Assembly (NCBI RefSeq): GCF_000691225.1
Contig: NZ_JMSZ01000030.1
Span: 21,251 to 85,250 of the forward strand
Origin: Nitrincola lacisaponensis
GTDB lineage: Bacteria; Pseudomonadota; Gammaproteobacteria; Pseudomonadales; Balneatricaceae
Direction: 5' to 3'
DNA length: 64,000 nt
The stretch's first letter is position 1, and every line of letters begins with the position of its first letter. Position numbers and translations under genes: made by a program. The notes below the pieces were generated by a model that saw only the letters and a program-made list of their open reading frames with translations, searched no databases and was not told where the DNA came from. Below, in pieces: positions 55,300 to 64,000 of this stretch.

Positions 55300-56112
55300 C
55301 TATCTGATTTTACGCATCACACTGAAATCGGGCAGACTGAAGAAGTTATCCCAGTGCATCCAGACAACAACCGCCTTACCCACCAACAGGTTTTCCGACA
55401 CAAAGCCCCAGTAACGACTGTCATTACTGTTATCGCGATTGTCACCTACTGTGAAGTAATGCCCTTCAGGGACAACCCACTGAGCTGACAGGGATGGACG
55501 CCCTACATCCTGATAGGTTGTATAGGTATGCTCTCCCAGTGTTTCCTGCAACAACAGCACTTCCGGATTCACCGGCGGCAAGCGTGCCAACAATTCAGGT
55601 TCTAGCGCTTCACCATTAATATAGAAGGTTTTATTGTGATAGCTAATCACATCGCCGGGAACCCCGATCACTCTTTTAATATAGTTGATCGAAGGGTTGT
55701 TGGGATAGCGAAATACAGCCACCTCTCCACGCTGAGGGTCATTCACTTCCAGTACCCGGGTATTTACTACCGGAAGACGTACGCCATAGTGAAATTTGTT
55801 CACCAGAATAAAGTCACCGATCTGCAAAGTAGGTAACATGGAACCTGACGGAATCTGGAAAGGCTCAAACAGGAAGGAACGCAATACCAGCACAACGGCC
55901 AGTACAGGAAACATTGATTTTCCCAAATCGGCCCAACCCGGCTGCTGCAAAATTTTAGTCCGGGTGGACTCTGGCAAGGGTTCTGCACTTTCTGCTTCAG
56001 CCGCCTGCAAGCAGGCTCTCCTGCCCGGCGCAAAAAACAGACTATCCACTAACCACAGCAACCCCGTCACCGCCGTCAGCGTTACCAATACCAATGAAAA
56101 ATCAAAATCCAT
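55300..56112 (-). CDS. lepB: Signal peptidase I
   Basis: 270 residues, two N-terminal membrane helices (about 5-25 and 68-84) and a periplasmic catalytic domain. Seen: nucleophile Ser91 in PSGSMLPT, general base Lys146 in YIKRVIGVPGD, and GDNRDNSNDSRYWGFV. Removes Sec/Tat signal peptides at the inner membrane. Lies seven bases after lepA, the usual lepA-lepB pair. Confidence 0.97.
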   Translation of the reverse strand: MDFDFSLVLVTLTAVTGLLWLVDSLFFAPGRRACLQAAEAESAEPLPESTRTKILQQPGWADLGKSMFPVLAVVLVLRSFLFEPFQIPSGSMLPTLQIGDFILVNKFHYGVRLPVVNTRVLEVNDPQRGEVAVFRYPNNPSINYIKRVIGVPGDVISYHNKTFYINGEALEPELLARLPPVNPEVLLLQETLGEHTYTTYQDVGRPSLSAQWVVPEGHYFTVGDNRDNSNDSRYWGFVSENLLVGKAVVVWMHWDNFFSLPDFSVMRKIR

Positions 56113-56119
56113 ATCAGCC

Positions 56120-57919
56120 TCAGCTATCGACTTTCAATACAGCCAGGAAAGCATCCTGGGGTATTTCTACACGCCCCACCTGCTTCATGCGTTTTTTACC
56201 CTCTTTCTGCTTCGACAAGAGTTTCTTCTTACGACTGACGTCACCACCGTAACATTTCGCCAGTACGTTTTTACGCAGCGCCTTGACAGTCGTACGGGCA
56301 ATAATCTTGCCACCAATCGCAGCCTGAATAGCCACATCAAACATCTGACGCGGGATCAGGTCTTTCATCTTTTCACAAAGCATACGACCCTTGTACTGCG
56401 CATTATCCTTATGCAGGATAACCGCCAGTGCATCGACCTTTTCACCGTTAATCAGAATATCAAGACGACACAACCTGGCTGCATCGAAGCGAATAAAGTT
56501 GTACTCCAGGGATGCATAACCACGGCTGACAGACTTCAGTCGATCAAAGAAGTCCAGTACCACTTCTGCCATGGGCAACTCATACTGCAGCTGTACCTGG
56601 TTACCGACGAACAGCATATGTTTCTGAACGCCTCGCTTTTCAACACACAAGCCAATTACCTGACCGAGATAGTCCTGTGGTACCAGAATACTGGCCAGGA
56701 CAATAGGCTCACGCATCTCTTTCATGGTGGCTGGGTCAGGCATTTTCGACGGGCTGTCAATGTGGATAATCTCGCCACTATTGAGTTCTACTTCATAGAC
56801 AACCGTCGGTGCAGTAGTCACCAGATCAAGATCATACTCTCGCTCCAGGCGCTCCTGAATGATCTCCATGTGCAACATGCCGAGGAAACCACAGCGGAAA
56901 CCAAACCCCAGTGCATCAGAGCTTTCAGGCTCAAAAAATAACGACGCATCGTTGAGGGTCAATTTATCCAGTGCTTCGCGGAAGTCTTCATAGTCATCGG
57001 CACTGGTTGGAAAGAGGCCAGCATAAACCTGTGGCTGTACTTTCTGGAAACCAGGCAAACTGGCAACATCCGGTGTTTTTGACAGCGTCAGAGTATCGCC
57101 GACCGGAGCACCATGAATATCCTTGATGCCTGCGACCACAAACCCTACTTCACCCGCTTTCAACGAATCAGTTACCAGGCGTTTGGGGGTAAATACACCG
57201 ACGCTGTCTACCAGATGCATCTGGCCGGTCGATTTCACCAGAATCTTGTCTTTCTTGCGTAGCTGGCCATGTTTCACGCGCACCAGAGACACAACACCCA
57301 GGTAGTTATCAAACCAGGAGTCAATAATCAGCGCTTGCAAAGGCGCATCTATGTCACCTTCAGGTGGCGGGATCAAACGCACTAACTCTTCCAGCACTTC
57401 ATCGACACCCAGTCCGGTTTTCGCCGAACAGGCCACTGCATGTGTGGCATCAATGCCAATGACTTCTTCTATTTCATGCTTGACCTTTTCCGGCTCCGCC
57501 TGTGGCAAGTCCATTTTGTTCAGTACGGGCACAACTTCCAGGCCTTGCTCAATCGCGGTGTAGCAGTTCGCCACCGACTGAGCTTCAACCCCCTGAGCGG
57601 CGTCCACCACCAGCAGCGCACCTTCACAGGCTGCCAGAGAACGCGAAACTTCATAGGAGAAATCCACATGTCCAGGGGTATCAATGAAATTCAGCTGATA
57701 GACTTTACCGTCTTTCGCTGTGTAGTTCAGGGTGACACTCTGCGCTTTGATGGTAATACCACGCTCACGCTCAATATCCATCGAGTCGAGAACCTGTTCA
57801 GCCATTTCACGTTCGCTCAGGCCACCACAAACCTGGATAAAACGATCAGCCAAAGTGGATTTTCCATGATCGATATGGGCGATAATGGAGAAGTTGCGAA
57901 TGTGGTCCAGATTACTCAC
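56120..57919 (-). CDS. lepA: Elongation factor 4 (LepA)
   Basis: Ribosomal GTPase, 599 residues. Seen: P-loop [20 protein letters not shown] switch [28 protein letters not shown], LepA-specific C-terminal domain with [20 protein letters not shown]. First gene of an eight-gene minus-strand run (lepA to acpS) with short gaps or overlaps. Promoter presumably in the 152-base gap upstream. Confidence 0.98.
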   Translation of the reverse strand: MSNLDHIRNFSIIAHIDHGKSTLADRFIQVCGGLSEREMAEQVLDSMDIERERGITIKAQSVTLNYTAKDGKVYQLNFIDTPGHVDFSYEVSRSLAACEGALLVVDAAQGVEAQSVANCYTAIEQGLEVVPVLNKMDLPQAEPEKVKHEIEEVIGIDATHAVACSAKTGLGVDEVLEELVRLIPPPEGDIDAPLQALIIDSWFDNYLGVVSLVRVKHGQLRKKDKILVKSTGQMHLVDSVGVFTPKRLVTDSLKAGEVGFVVAGIKDIHGAPVGDTLTLSKTPDVASLPGFQKVQPQVYAGLFPTSADDYEDFREALDKLTLNDASLFFEPESSDALGFGFRCGFLGMLHMEIIQERLEREYDLDLVTTAPTVVYEVELNSGEIIHIDSPSKMPDPATMKEMREPIVLASILVPQDYLGQVIGLCVEKRGVQKHMLFVGNQVQLQYELPMAEVVLDFFDRLKSVSRGYASLEYNFIRFDAARLCRLDILINGEKVDALAVILHKDNAQYKGRMLCEKMKDLIPRQMFDVAIQAAIGGKIIARTTVKALRKNVLAKCYGGDVSRKKKLLSKQKEGKKRMKQVGRVEIPQDAFLAVLKVDS

Positions 57920-58021
57920 GTGTCAGTGTCTCAAATCAGTTGCCAAAAGGGGCAGAAATGCCCGGACAGGGGCCGTAGTCTACCCTATTCCAGTGATTAC
58001 AGCCATTAGCGGAAAGCAATT

Positions 58022-58049
58022 CCGCAGCAGGGAAGACACCCTGCTGCGG
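58022..58049 (-). terminator. Hairpin after the DegQ/MucD gene
   Basis: Perfect 11-bp stem CCGCAGCAGGG/CCCTGCTGCGG with a 6-base loop, 23 bases past the gene's stop. No strong T run follows on the minus strand (GAATTGCTTTCC), so efficiency is uncertain. Confidence 0.6.
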
Positions 58050-58071
58050 TAACGAAGCGGGGCGTTAATGG

Positions 58072-59496
58072 TCAGGGATTCAGACGTAAAGGAATAAACA
58101 TGGCACTACCACGACGCACTATTCGCATGGGCACTGCACGATCCTCAGGAAGCGCCTGCACAACCTGATGAAACTGATCAACCGTTTCTATGCGTTCACC
58201 ATTCAGCATGGTAATAACATCGCCATTGACCAGGCCTGCACGCGCACCAGGCCCCTCGTTAACCTGGGTCACCAGCACACCTGAAGAGAGATTCCAGCGA
58301 CTACGTTGCTCCTGGGTCAAGGGTGTCACCACCAATCCCAGCGACGTATCAGCAGGGTCAGCATCCGGCTCACCACGACTGCGGCGTGCCAACTGATCTT
58401 CATCAGGCAACAAGCCAATGGTCGCAGTCAATGTCTGCAAGCGGCCATCACGTATCACTTCAACGTCTGCTTTCTCACCAGGACGGATGCGCCCGACCTG
58501 ATGAGGCAGATCAGACGAGAGTGTAATGTCATTGCCATTGAAGCGCACGATCACATCACCTTCACGCAAGCCGGCTGCCTGCGCAGGACTGTCAGACATA
58601 ACATTGACCACCAATGCTCCAGCAGGCTTGTCCAGACCAAATGATTCAGCAAGATCACGACTCACTTCCTGGATGACAACGCCCAGCCAGCCCCGCGTCA
58701 CGCTGCCAGTATCTCGTAACTGATCAGCAACTTCCATGGCAACATCAATTGGAATTGCGAAAGACAGCCCCATGAAACCACCCGAACGGGTATAGATCTG
58801 CGAGTTGATACCGATCACCTCACCGTCAAGATTAAACAGCGGTCCGCCGGAGTTACCCGGATTAATCGCCACATCGGTTTGTATAAAGGGCACATAGGTA
58901 TCATTTGCCAGCGAACGCTCCGTTGCACTGACAATACCGGCGGTAACACTGTGGTCAAAACCGAATGGTGAGCCGATAGCCAGCACCCATTCACCTACCT
59001 CAACATCAGCGGACCGGCCTGTTTTAACTGTTGGGAGACCTTGTGCATCCACTTTCAACAGCGCCACATCTGAGCGAGGGTCAGAACCTATGACCTCAGC
59101 CTCCAGCTCGCGACGATCACTGAGACGCACAATGACCTGATCAGCATCACGGATAACATGATGATTAGTGAGTATATAACCGTCTTCAGAAAGAATAAAA
59201 CCGGAACCTAGTGAGCGCGGTGCGGGATTACCACGTCGAGGGGAGGGCGATATTTCCGGGAATCCACGGAAGAAATGCCTGAAGATATCCGGTAATTCTT
59301 CACCGCCAGGACCACGAAACTGACCAAAAGGGTCACTGGCCTCATCAGGCGCTTTTTGTACTGTACTGATGTTAACGACCGCTGGAGACGTTTCACGAAC
59401 CAGGGTCTTGAAATCAGGTAGCTGCTGAGCCCAAGTCTGCACAGAGACCAGCAGCAGTAGCAGCAAGCCCCCTAAGGACAAGTGTACTTTTTTCAT
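58072..59496 (-). CDS. DegQ/MucD-type periplasmic serine protease
   Basis: 474 residues. Signal peptide about 1-24 ending TWAQQ. Trypsin-like domain with catalytic His113 (TNHHVI), Asp143 (RSDVAL) and Ser216 (NPGNSGGPL); two PDZ domains follow (about 275-365 and 385-470). Do-family protease/chaperone. Position behind rpoE, the anti-sigma gene and rseC matches mucD of Pseudomonas, where it limits sigma-factor activity by clearing misfolded envelope proteins. Confidence 0.93.
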   Translation of the reverse strand: MKKVHLSLGGLLLLLLVSVQTWAQQLPDFKTLVRETSPAVVNISTVQKAPDEASDPFGQFRGPGGEELPDIFRHFFRGFPEISPSPRRGNPAPRSLGSGFILSEDGYILTNHHVIRDADQVIVRLSDRRELEAEVIGSDPRSDVALLKVDAQGLPTVKTGRSADVEVGEWVLAIGSPFGFDHSVTAGIVSATERSLANDTYVPFIQTDVAINPGNSGGPLFNLDGEVIGINSQIYTRSGGFMGLSFAIPIDVAMEVADQLRDTGSVTRGWLGVVIQEVSRDLAESFGLDKPAGALVVNVMSDSPAQAAGLREGDVIVRFNGNDITLSSDLPHQVGRIRPGEKADVEVIRDGRLQTLTATIGLLPDEDQLARRSRGEPDADPADTSLGLVVTPLTQEQRSRWNLSSGVLVTQVNEGPGARAGLVNGDVITMLNGERIETVDQFHQVVQALPEDRAVPMRIVRRGSAMFIPLRLNP

Positions 59497-59526
59497 ACTG
59501 AGACCTTTTCAACGCTAGTTGTGTGT

Positions 59527-59964
59527 TTAGTGGTGTGCCTTTAACAGCACCGGATAATACTTCGGGTTTGACAAAAGCTGTGCAGAAAATATCCGTGCCA
59601 GCCAAAAACCAAGCAGCAACCCCAGTAACCCCGACAGGATCACCATGCCCTCCTTTCCGGTGAAATAGCTCACCAGCAGAGCAACCAGCATCATCAGCAA
59701 CAATGGAAACAAGTAGAGTAATAACGATGACCTGAGCAGTGCACCTTCATGCAAGCCAATCACCACCGACTGCCCTGTTTCAACAGGCCAATGATCCGGG
59801 TTTTCTATGCGCACAATCACCTGCTTATTGCCGAACAGACTTGCCAGCTTGCGCTGACCACAGTCCTGGCTCGCCTGACAGGACTGACAGGCACTTAATC
59901 GGGAACTGGAAACCAGCAGGTGGTCGGGATGCACCTCAACCACCTCTGCAATTTCTTCCAGCAT
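59527..59964 (-). CDS. rseC: RseC/MucC-family sigma-E regulator
   Basis: 145 residues. Seen: N-terminal CQSCQASQDCG cysteine cluster (about 28-38) and two membrane helices (about 79-98 and 104-125). RseC positively modulates sigma-E in some bacteria, and related proteins belong to the SoxR-reducing system. It starts six bases after the anti-sigma gene stop. MucC of Pseudomonas occupies the same place. Confidence 0.9.
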   Translation of the reverse strand: MLEEIAEVVEVHPDHLLVSSSRLSACQSCQASQDCGQRKLASLFGNKQVIVRIENPDHWPVETGQSVVIGLHEGALLRSSLLLYLFPLLLMMLVALLVSYFTGKEGMVILSGLLGLLLGFWLARIFSAQLLSNPKYYPVLLKAHH

Positions 59965-59970
59965 GCGCGA

Positions 59971-60816
59971 TCAACGACTCTGAGTGACAGCTGCCGCAAT
60001 GCGCTCAGCCACCATGATTGGCATATCACCCACCACTGTTACAAAACGATCTTCAGTCGCTTTTCCCAGTGCAATAAAATTACCCGCATCGGTAACCCCT
60101 TCCGGCATGGACTGCAAGCCCAGTTTTTCCACACTGACCGAAAACGCTTTGTGACCATTGGAAAACACCATCACCTCACCCGCGCGGGTCGATTCATGAC
60201 GAATATTCTGATATCCCTCAGGCAACCAGGCCAACCCCCACTGTAACGGGCGCGGTTCAACCATTGCCAAATGCTGATCGATGTAGCGTTGCATGTTTGC
60301 AGGTGCACGAATCATATCGTCATCCTGAAACAGCGAACCGCTATAATTCGAGCTGAGTGAACGCTGACCAAAGGTGACCGGTTGAGCCAGCTGATTACGC
60401 TGTATCGAGTCAGAAACAGTCGCTGAAGCAACAGCTGGAGTCTGTACCCTTGGCGTATCCTGAGTCAGCCAGCCAGGTCCCAGAATAACGACAGCCGTCA
60501 CAGAGGCTGCCACTGCCATACTGATCAAAGACCTCATCATGCCGGATACGGGGCTAGCCGCTTCGGCTCCGGCAGATTGCATCGATACGGCATCAGACGG
60601 CATATCCTGATCCAGAGACTGCATCACACGCTGACTGAAATCCGGGCTTGGGAAACTGACCGGCTCACGCTTCATCAATGCACTGGCCAGGTGATAACGC
60701 TGCCAGCTGTCTGACAACTCATTATTGTCCTCCGTCTGCTTAAGCAGACGTCTCAATTCCAGTTCATTTGCTTCACCATCCATGAGCGCGGATAGCGATT
60801 CTTTATGCTCACTCAT
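59971..60816 (-). CDS. rseA: Anti-sigma-E protein RseA/MucA fused to an RseB/MucB C-terminal domain
   Basis: 281 residues; RseA/MucA are about 195-215. Residues 1-60: anti-sigma domain (LSALMDGEANELELRRLL, as in MucA). One membrane helix about 93-115. Residues 116-187: periplasmic stretch ending MQRYIDQHLAMVEP, matching the end of MucA (YLRQHAQQ). Residues 190-278 match the RseB/MucB C-terminal domain: W-x3-WLPEGY, FSNGHKAFSVSV, FVTVVGDMP and AERIAAAV. The large N-terminal lipid-sensing domain of RseB is absent and no separate rseB follows; rseC is next. Cytoplasmic half should hold RpoE; release presumably by site-1/RseP proteolysis. See finding. Confidence 0.88.
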   Translation of the reverse strand: MSEHKESLSALMDGEANELELRRLLKQTEDNNELSDSWQRYHLASALMKREPVSFPSPDFSQRVMQSLDQDMPSDAVSMQSAGAEAASPVSGMMRSLISMAVAASVTAVVILGPGWLTQDTPRVQTPAVASATVSDSIQRNQLAQPVTFGQRSLSSNYSGSLFQDDDMIRAPANMQRYIDQHLAMVEPRPLQWGLAWLPEGYQNIRHESTRAGEVMVFSNGHKAFSVSVEKLGLQSMPEGVTDAGNFIALGKATEDRFVTVVGDMPIMVAERIAAAVTQSR

Positions 60817-60846
60817 GCTGTCACCTCAGCGTTTACTGCGCGCATC

Positions 60847-61437
60847 TCAGTCATTCCTGAGCAGCGGTGCGATCTCATTATCAATGGCCTCCCTGGCTCT
60901 GAATATACGGGATCTCACCGTACCAACAGGGCAATCCATAACCTTGGCAATCTCTTCATAACTTAACCCTTCAAACTCACGAAGGGTTAATGCCACGCGC
61001 AAATCTTCCGGCAGTCGATCCAGTACCTGGTTGATCACCCGTTCCAGCTCATCTTTGTAGAGCGCATTTTCAGGGTTCTCAATATCTCGCAGGTCCGAGT
61101 CTGACTCAAAATACTGCGCATCCTCAGCATCGACATCCGTATCCGGTGGACGCCGTCCTCTCGCAACCAAATGGTTTTTCGCCGTATTGATCGCGATCCG
61201 GTATAGCCAGGTATAAAACGCACTGTCACCCCGAAAATTTGGCAAGGCACGGTAGGCCTTGATAAATGCCTCCTGAGCGACATCCATTGCTTCATGATGG
61301 TCGTATATATAACGGGAGATCAGCCCGATGATCTTGTGCTGGTACTTTTTCACCAACAGATCAAAGGCTCTTTTATCACCCGCTTGGACACGCTCGACCA
61401 GCAGCTGATCAGTGTTGACCTGGCTCTCTATAGACAC
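60847..61437 (-). CDS. rpoE: Extracytoplasmic-function sigma factor RpoE/AlgU
   Basis: 196 residues. Seen: region 2 AFDLLVKKYQHKI and DVAQEAFIKAYRALPNFRG with -10 recognition; region 4 LREFEGLSYEEIAKVM, PVGTVRSRIFRAREAI. Start is GTG at 61437 with AAGGA about 7 bases upstream. Directs envelope stress genes. A sigma-E type promoter lies 110 bases upstream, so it probably activates itself. First gene of rpoE-rseA-rseC-degQ. Confidence 0.96.
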   Translation of the reverse strand: MSIESQVNTDQLLVERVQAGDKRAFDLLVKKYQHKIIGLISRYIYDHHEAMDVAQEAFIKAYRALPNFRGDSAFYTWLYRIAINTAKNHLVARGRRPPDTDVDAEDAQYFESDSDLRDIENPENALYKDELERVINQVLDRLPEDLRVALTLREFEGLSYEEIAKVMDCPVGTVRSRIFRAREAIDNEIAPLLRND

Positions 61438-61547
61438 TTGGAATCCTTACAAGCCGGTTAATGTAACCTGTTCATTCATTTCAAAATCAGTATGTGGTTA
61501 AGCTAACCGTCATTCAACCCCAGTGTCACAGTTTTTCACTGTACTCA

Positions 61548-61575
61548 TTCGATTCAACTGTGTTGATGAAGTTCC
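61548..61575 (-). promoter_or_regulatory. Sigma-E (RpoE/AlgU) type promoter of rpoE
   Basis: Minus strand GGAACTT (61569-61575), 16-base spacer, TCGAA (61548-61552). This matches the known sigma-E/AlgU consensus GAACTT-N16-TCnnA and points to autoregulation. Confidence 0.75.
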
Positions 61576-61655
61576 ACAGCAGATGATTTTTTTCACACAA
61601 GACTAAGGTATCAGGCATAATGGACCACAGTGCAACCAAGGCAACAGGACAAGCA

Positions 61656-63302
61656 ATGACAGAAGCACAACATTTTGATGTTCTGGTAATCGGCAGCGGT
61701 GCTGCCGGACTGACACTGGCACTGCAACTGGCCGACAAGGCCCGTATAGCCCTGCTCAGTAAAAGCACGCTTCAGGCAGGCTCGACCTGGTTGGCACAGG
61801 GAGGTATTGCCGCTGTCCTGGACCCACAGGATGACTGTGAAAGTCATATCCATGACACCTGGGTTGCGGGTGCTTATCTGAGCCGCCCTCCTGCCATAGA
61901 GCACACTATACGTAATGGTCCCGATGCAATTCGCTGGCTTATCGATCAGGGCGTCCCCTTTACTCGTGATGAGCAGGGGTACCATTTAACACGCGAAGGC
62001 GGACATACCCATCGTCGTATTATACATGCGGCTGATGCAACCGGTAGAGCCGTCCATGAAACCCTGATCCGCAACGCACTCGCGCATCCGAATATCACTA
62101 TATTCGAGCACCACATTGCCATCGACCTGATCACTCGACGCAAGCTGGGACTGAAACATAACCGCTGTATCGGTGCCTATGTACTCAATCATCAGACAGG
62201 ACATGTCATTGCATTCAAAGCGCCGACTGTTGTACTGGCCACAGGTGGAGCATCCAAAGCCTATCTGTACACCAGCAACAATGACGGAACTACCGGTGAT
62301 GGCATTGCCATGGCCTGGCGTGCTGGTTGCCGGGTTGCCAATATGGAGTTCAATCAGTTCCATCCAACCTGCCTGTATCACCCTAAGGCCAAATCATTTC
62401 TGATTACCGAAGCCGTTCGGGGCGAAGGCGGCGTACTGCGTTTACCCGATGGTACTCGTTTCATGCACAAGTTTGATTCACGCGAAGAACTGGCACCTCG
62501 TGACATTGTTGCACGCGCCATTGACCATGAAATGAAACGTATCGGGTGTGATTGCGTTTACCTGGACATATCGCATCGCCCGGCTGACTTCATCAAGGAG
62601 CACTTCCCAACCATTTATGAACGCTGCCTGGGCTTCGGTATCGACATTACACGGGAACCTATCCCCGTCGTGCCTGCAGCACACTACACCTGTGGTGGCG
62701 TGGTAACAGATCAGCAGGGCTGTACGGACATTCCCGGTCTCTATGCCATTGGCGAAACAGCTTTTACCGGGCTGCATGGTGCAAATCGTCTGGCATCAAA
62801 CTCTCTGCTGGAGTGCGTCGTCTATGGGCGTTCAGCTGCAACACACATCCTTGCACAATCACTGGATGCACTGGACAGAGCTGACTGCAGACTACCTGAC
62901 TGGGATGAGTCGCAAGTCACAGATTCCGATGAAGACGTTATTATTTCACATAACTGGGACGAACTACGTCGTTTTATGTGGGACTATGTGGGTATTGTAC
63001 GCACCAGCAAACGACTTGAACGCGCCATGCATCGTATTCATCTGCTGAAACAGGAAATCGCTGAATACTACTCCAACTATAAAATCAGCAGAGATCTCAT
63101 CGAACTGCGTAATCTGGCAACAGTCGCAGAACTGATCATCACCTGTGCCATGCAACGCAAAGAAAGCCGTGGTCTGCACTTCACACAAGACTTCCCTGCC
63201 CAGGCGGCAGAGTCGGCTGACACCATCATCACGCCGACGAACTTTTCCTGGCCGGATTCGATAAGGGAAGCTGATATAGCAGAAGCACCGATAAACGTCT
63301 AA
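61656..63302 (+). CDS. nadB: L-aspartate oxidase
   Basis: FAD enzyme making iminoaspartate, first step of de novo NAD synthesis. Seen: 548 residues; [96 protein letters not shown] at 61656 is preferred (AGGA six bases upstream); an ATG 12 codons earlier is possible. Divergent from rpoE as in many relatives. Its last 74 bases overlap the 3' end of the convergent ygfX-like gene. Confidence 0.96.
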   Translation: MTEAQHFDVLVIGSGAAGLTLALQLADKARIALLSKSTLQAGSTWLAQGGIAAVLDPQDDCESHIHDTWVAGAYLSRPPAIEHTIRNGPDAIRWLIDQGVPFTRDEQGYHLTREGGHTHRRIIHAADATGRAVHETLIRNALAHPNITIFEHHIAIDLITRRKLGLKHNRCIGAYVLNHQTGHVIAFKAPTVVLATGGASKAYLYTSNNDGTTGDGIAMAWRAGCRVANMEFNQFHPTCLYHPKAKSFLITEAVRGEGGVLRLPDGTRFMHKFDSREELAPRDIVARAIDHEMKRIGCDCVYLDISHRPADFIKEHFPTIYERCLGFGIDITREPIPVVPAAHYTCGGVVTDQQGCTDIPGLYAIGETAFTGLHGANRLASNSLLECVVYGRSAATHILAQSLDALDRADCRLPDWDESQVTDSDEDVIISHNWDELRRFMWDYVGIVRTSKRLERAMHRIHLLKQEIAEYYSNYKISRDLIELRNLATVAELIITCAMQRKESRGLHFTQDFPAQAAESADTIITPTNFSWPDSIREADIAEAPINV

Positions 63303-63690
63303 ACAGGAACCACTCAACCGCATCCCGGGGGATGATCACCCAATGGTGACGCCCCTGCTCATCTTCTACAGACAATATCAGCAAAAATGGCAAACACGTG
63401 TAATGACGGATAGCCTCCACCGAATACTGCTGTCCAAGACGATCGGTTATCCACCAGTGACGATGATCTGGGCAACAGCCCACTGCTATTATCGTCCCGG
63501 GAGCACTCCACAGATCATATAAGGTATAGAAGTAGCTGTAAAAAATCAGCAGAATGAGAGTGATGCAGAGCAAAAATGGCAAAGCAGTCAAAGCCAGGGC
63601 AAGCACTGCCGACAGATGAAGTACAAACAGTGCTACCAGTAGAGCTCTTGAATCACCTATCAGAATTTCAAGATGGCTGAACCCGTTCAA
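63229..63690 (-). CDS. YgfX/CptA-like inner membrane protein
   Basis: 153 residues. Two adjacent hydrophobic helices (about 16-34 and 36-58) form a hairpin, followed by a cytoplasmic beta domain with a [10 protein letters not shown] segment and [16 protein letters not shown]. Position after sdhE and this topology match YgfX, reported in E. coli as a toxin-like partner of SdhE/CptB; the sequence is weakly conserved. Overlaps sdhE by 23 bases at its start and nadB by 74 bases at its end. Confidence 0.72.
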   Translation of the reverse strand: MNGFSHLEILIGDSRALLVALFVLHLSAVLALALTALPFLLCITLILLIFYSYFYTLYDLWSAPGTIIAVGCCPDHRHWWITDRLGQQYSVEAIRHYTCLPFLLILSVEDEQGRHHWVIIPRDAVEWFLFRRLSVLLLYQLPLSNPARKSSSA

Positions 63691-63922
63691 GTATAATCCT
63701 CACAATCCGTTGCAAGTCTGGATCTTCAGGCTGTTCTCTCTCCATAAACCAAACGAACAGATCCTGATCCTCACAAGATAGCAACTTAACAAATCGCTGC
63801 TGATCCTCAAATGCCAGCCCTCTGAAAGCCTCTTTGGCAAAAGGCTCTAGCAGGATATCCAGCTCCAGCATTCCACGGCGGCATTGCCAGGCTAAACGTC
63901 TGATATCGTCTTCAGTATACAT
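63668..63922 (-). CDS. sdhE: FAD assembly factor SdhE
   Basis: 84 residues. Seen: RRGMLELD, the conserved RGxxE motif required for flavinylation of succinate dehydrogenase, and FVWFMEREQPEDPDL near the end. ATG at 63922 is chosen; a GTG two codons upstream has AGGTGG at better spacing and may be the true start. About 75 bases remain to the window edge with no feature seen. Confidence 0.92.
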   Translation of the reverse strand: MYTEDDIRRLAWQCRRGMLELDILLEPFAKEAFRGLAFEDQQRFVKLLSCEDQDLFVWFMEREQPEDPDLQRIVRIILERVQPS

Positions 63923-64000
63923 GCGCACTCATCCACCTAATGAAAACAGCTGGCTATTTAACACTGACTGGAGCATAAAAGCAAAAAGGGCCACCCAACG

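Noticed and set aside
55796..56941. 381-codon open frame on the plus strand opposite lepA/lepB
   Set aside because: Antisense shadow of conserved genes; no recognisable domain or ribosome site.
59971..60816. Frameshift or two separate genes (rseA then rseB) at the anti-sigma locus
   Set aside because: The frame is continuous, codon use is uniform, no stop or alternative start separates the parts, and there is no room for the missing RseB N-terminal domain.

Overview
The window reads as a stretch of the main chromosome of a marine-type gammaproteobacterium. Gene order (rpsF-rpsR-rplI-dnaB, trpGDC, aroQ-accB-accC-prmA, dusB-fis-purH-purD, relA-mazG, lepA-lepB-rnc-era-recO-pdxJ-acpS, rpoE-rseA, nadB, sdhE) resembles Pseudomonas and the Oceanospirillales; the exact genus is an inference I cannot settle. 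It is dense and almost entirely core metabolism. I see no insertion sequence, prophage, CRISPR array, tRNA or rRNA, and no gene-free stretch above about 230 bases.

Layout. 1-2.3 kb: 3' part of trmO, a lone bioA, a hot-dog thioesterase. 2.3-5.9 kb (minus): dnaB and the rpsF-rpsR-membrane protein-rplI operon with a clear promoter and a possible autoregulatory leader. 6-8.8 kb (minus): trpGDC plus an OsmC-like gene. 9-13 kb: M48 lipoprotein protease, a membrane-anchored cold-shock-domain protein, slyX-plsB. 13-17.4 kb (minus): mpl-ubiX-tsaB-uppP-rsmJ, tightly packed. 17.5-22 kb: fbp, ppa, and pyrimidine/purine salvage (uraA, upp, hpt). 22-28.5 kb: an orphan ParA, aroQ, accBC, prmA, a DUF3426 protein and dusB-fis. 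28.5-34 kb: purHD, hinT, and a short phosphotransacetylase/acetate kinase pair.

34-44 kb is the more accessory part: rlmB, a PEBP protein, a FapA/DUF342 protein, a MocR-type regulator divergent from a pyridoxamine-oxidase-like gene, a MASE2-GGDEF diguanylate cyclase, and a dimethylglycine-oxidase-like flavoenzyme divergent from a TetR regulator. 44-58 kb (minus): adk; relA-mazG-ppc with overlapping reading frames; cysM; and the acpS-pdxJ-recO-era-rnc-DUF4845-lepB-lepA block. 58-61.5 kb (minus): rpoE, an anti-sigma gene, rseC and a DegQ/MucD protease, with a sigma-E-type promoter in front. 61.6-64 kb: nadB, converging on sdhE-ygfX.

The most unusual item is in the sigma-E locus. A separate rseB is absent; the anti-sigma protein instead carries a C-terminal segment matching the C-terminal domain of RseB/MucB, fused directly behind a complete RseA/MucA-like protein. 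Other points worth checking are the MocR protein with Arg where the PLP-binding Lys is expected, the flavoenzyme lacking one of four expected iron-sulfur cysteines, and the two-helix membrane-anchored cold-shock domain.
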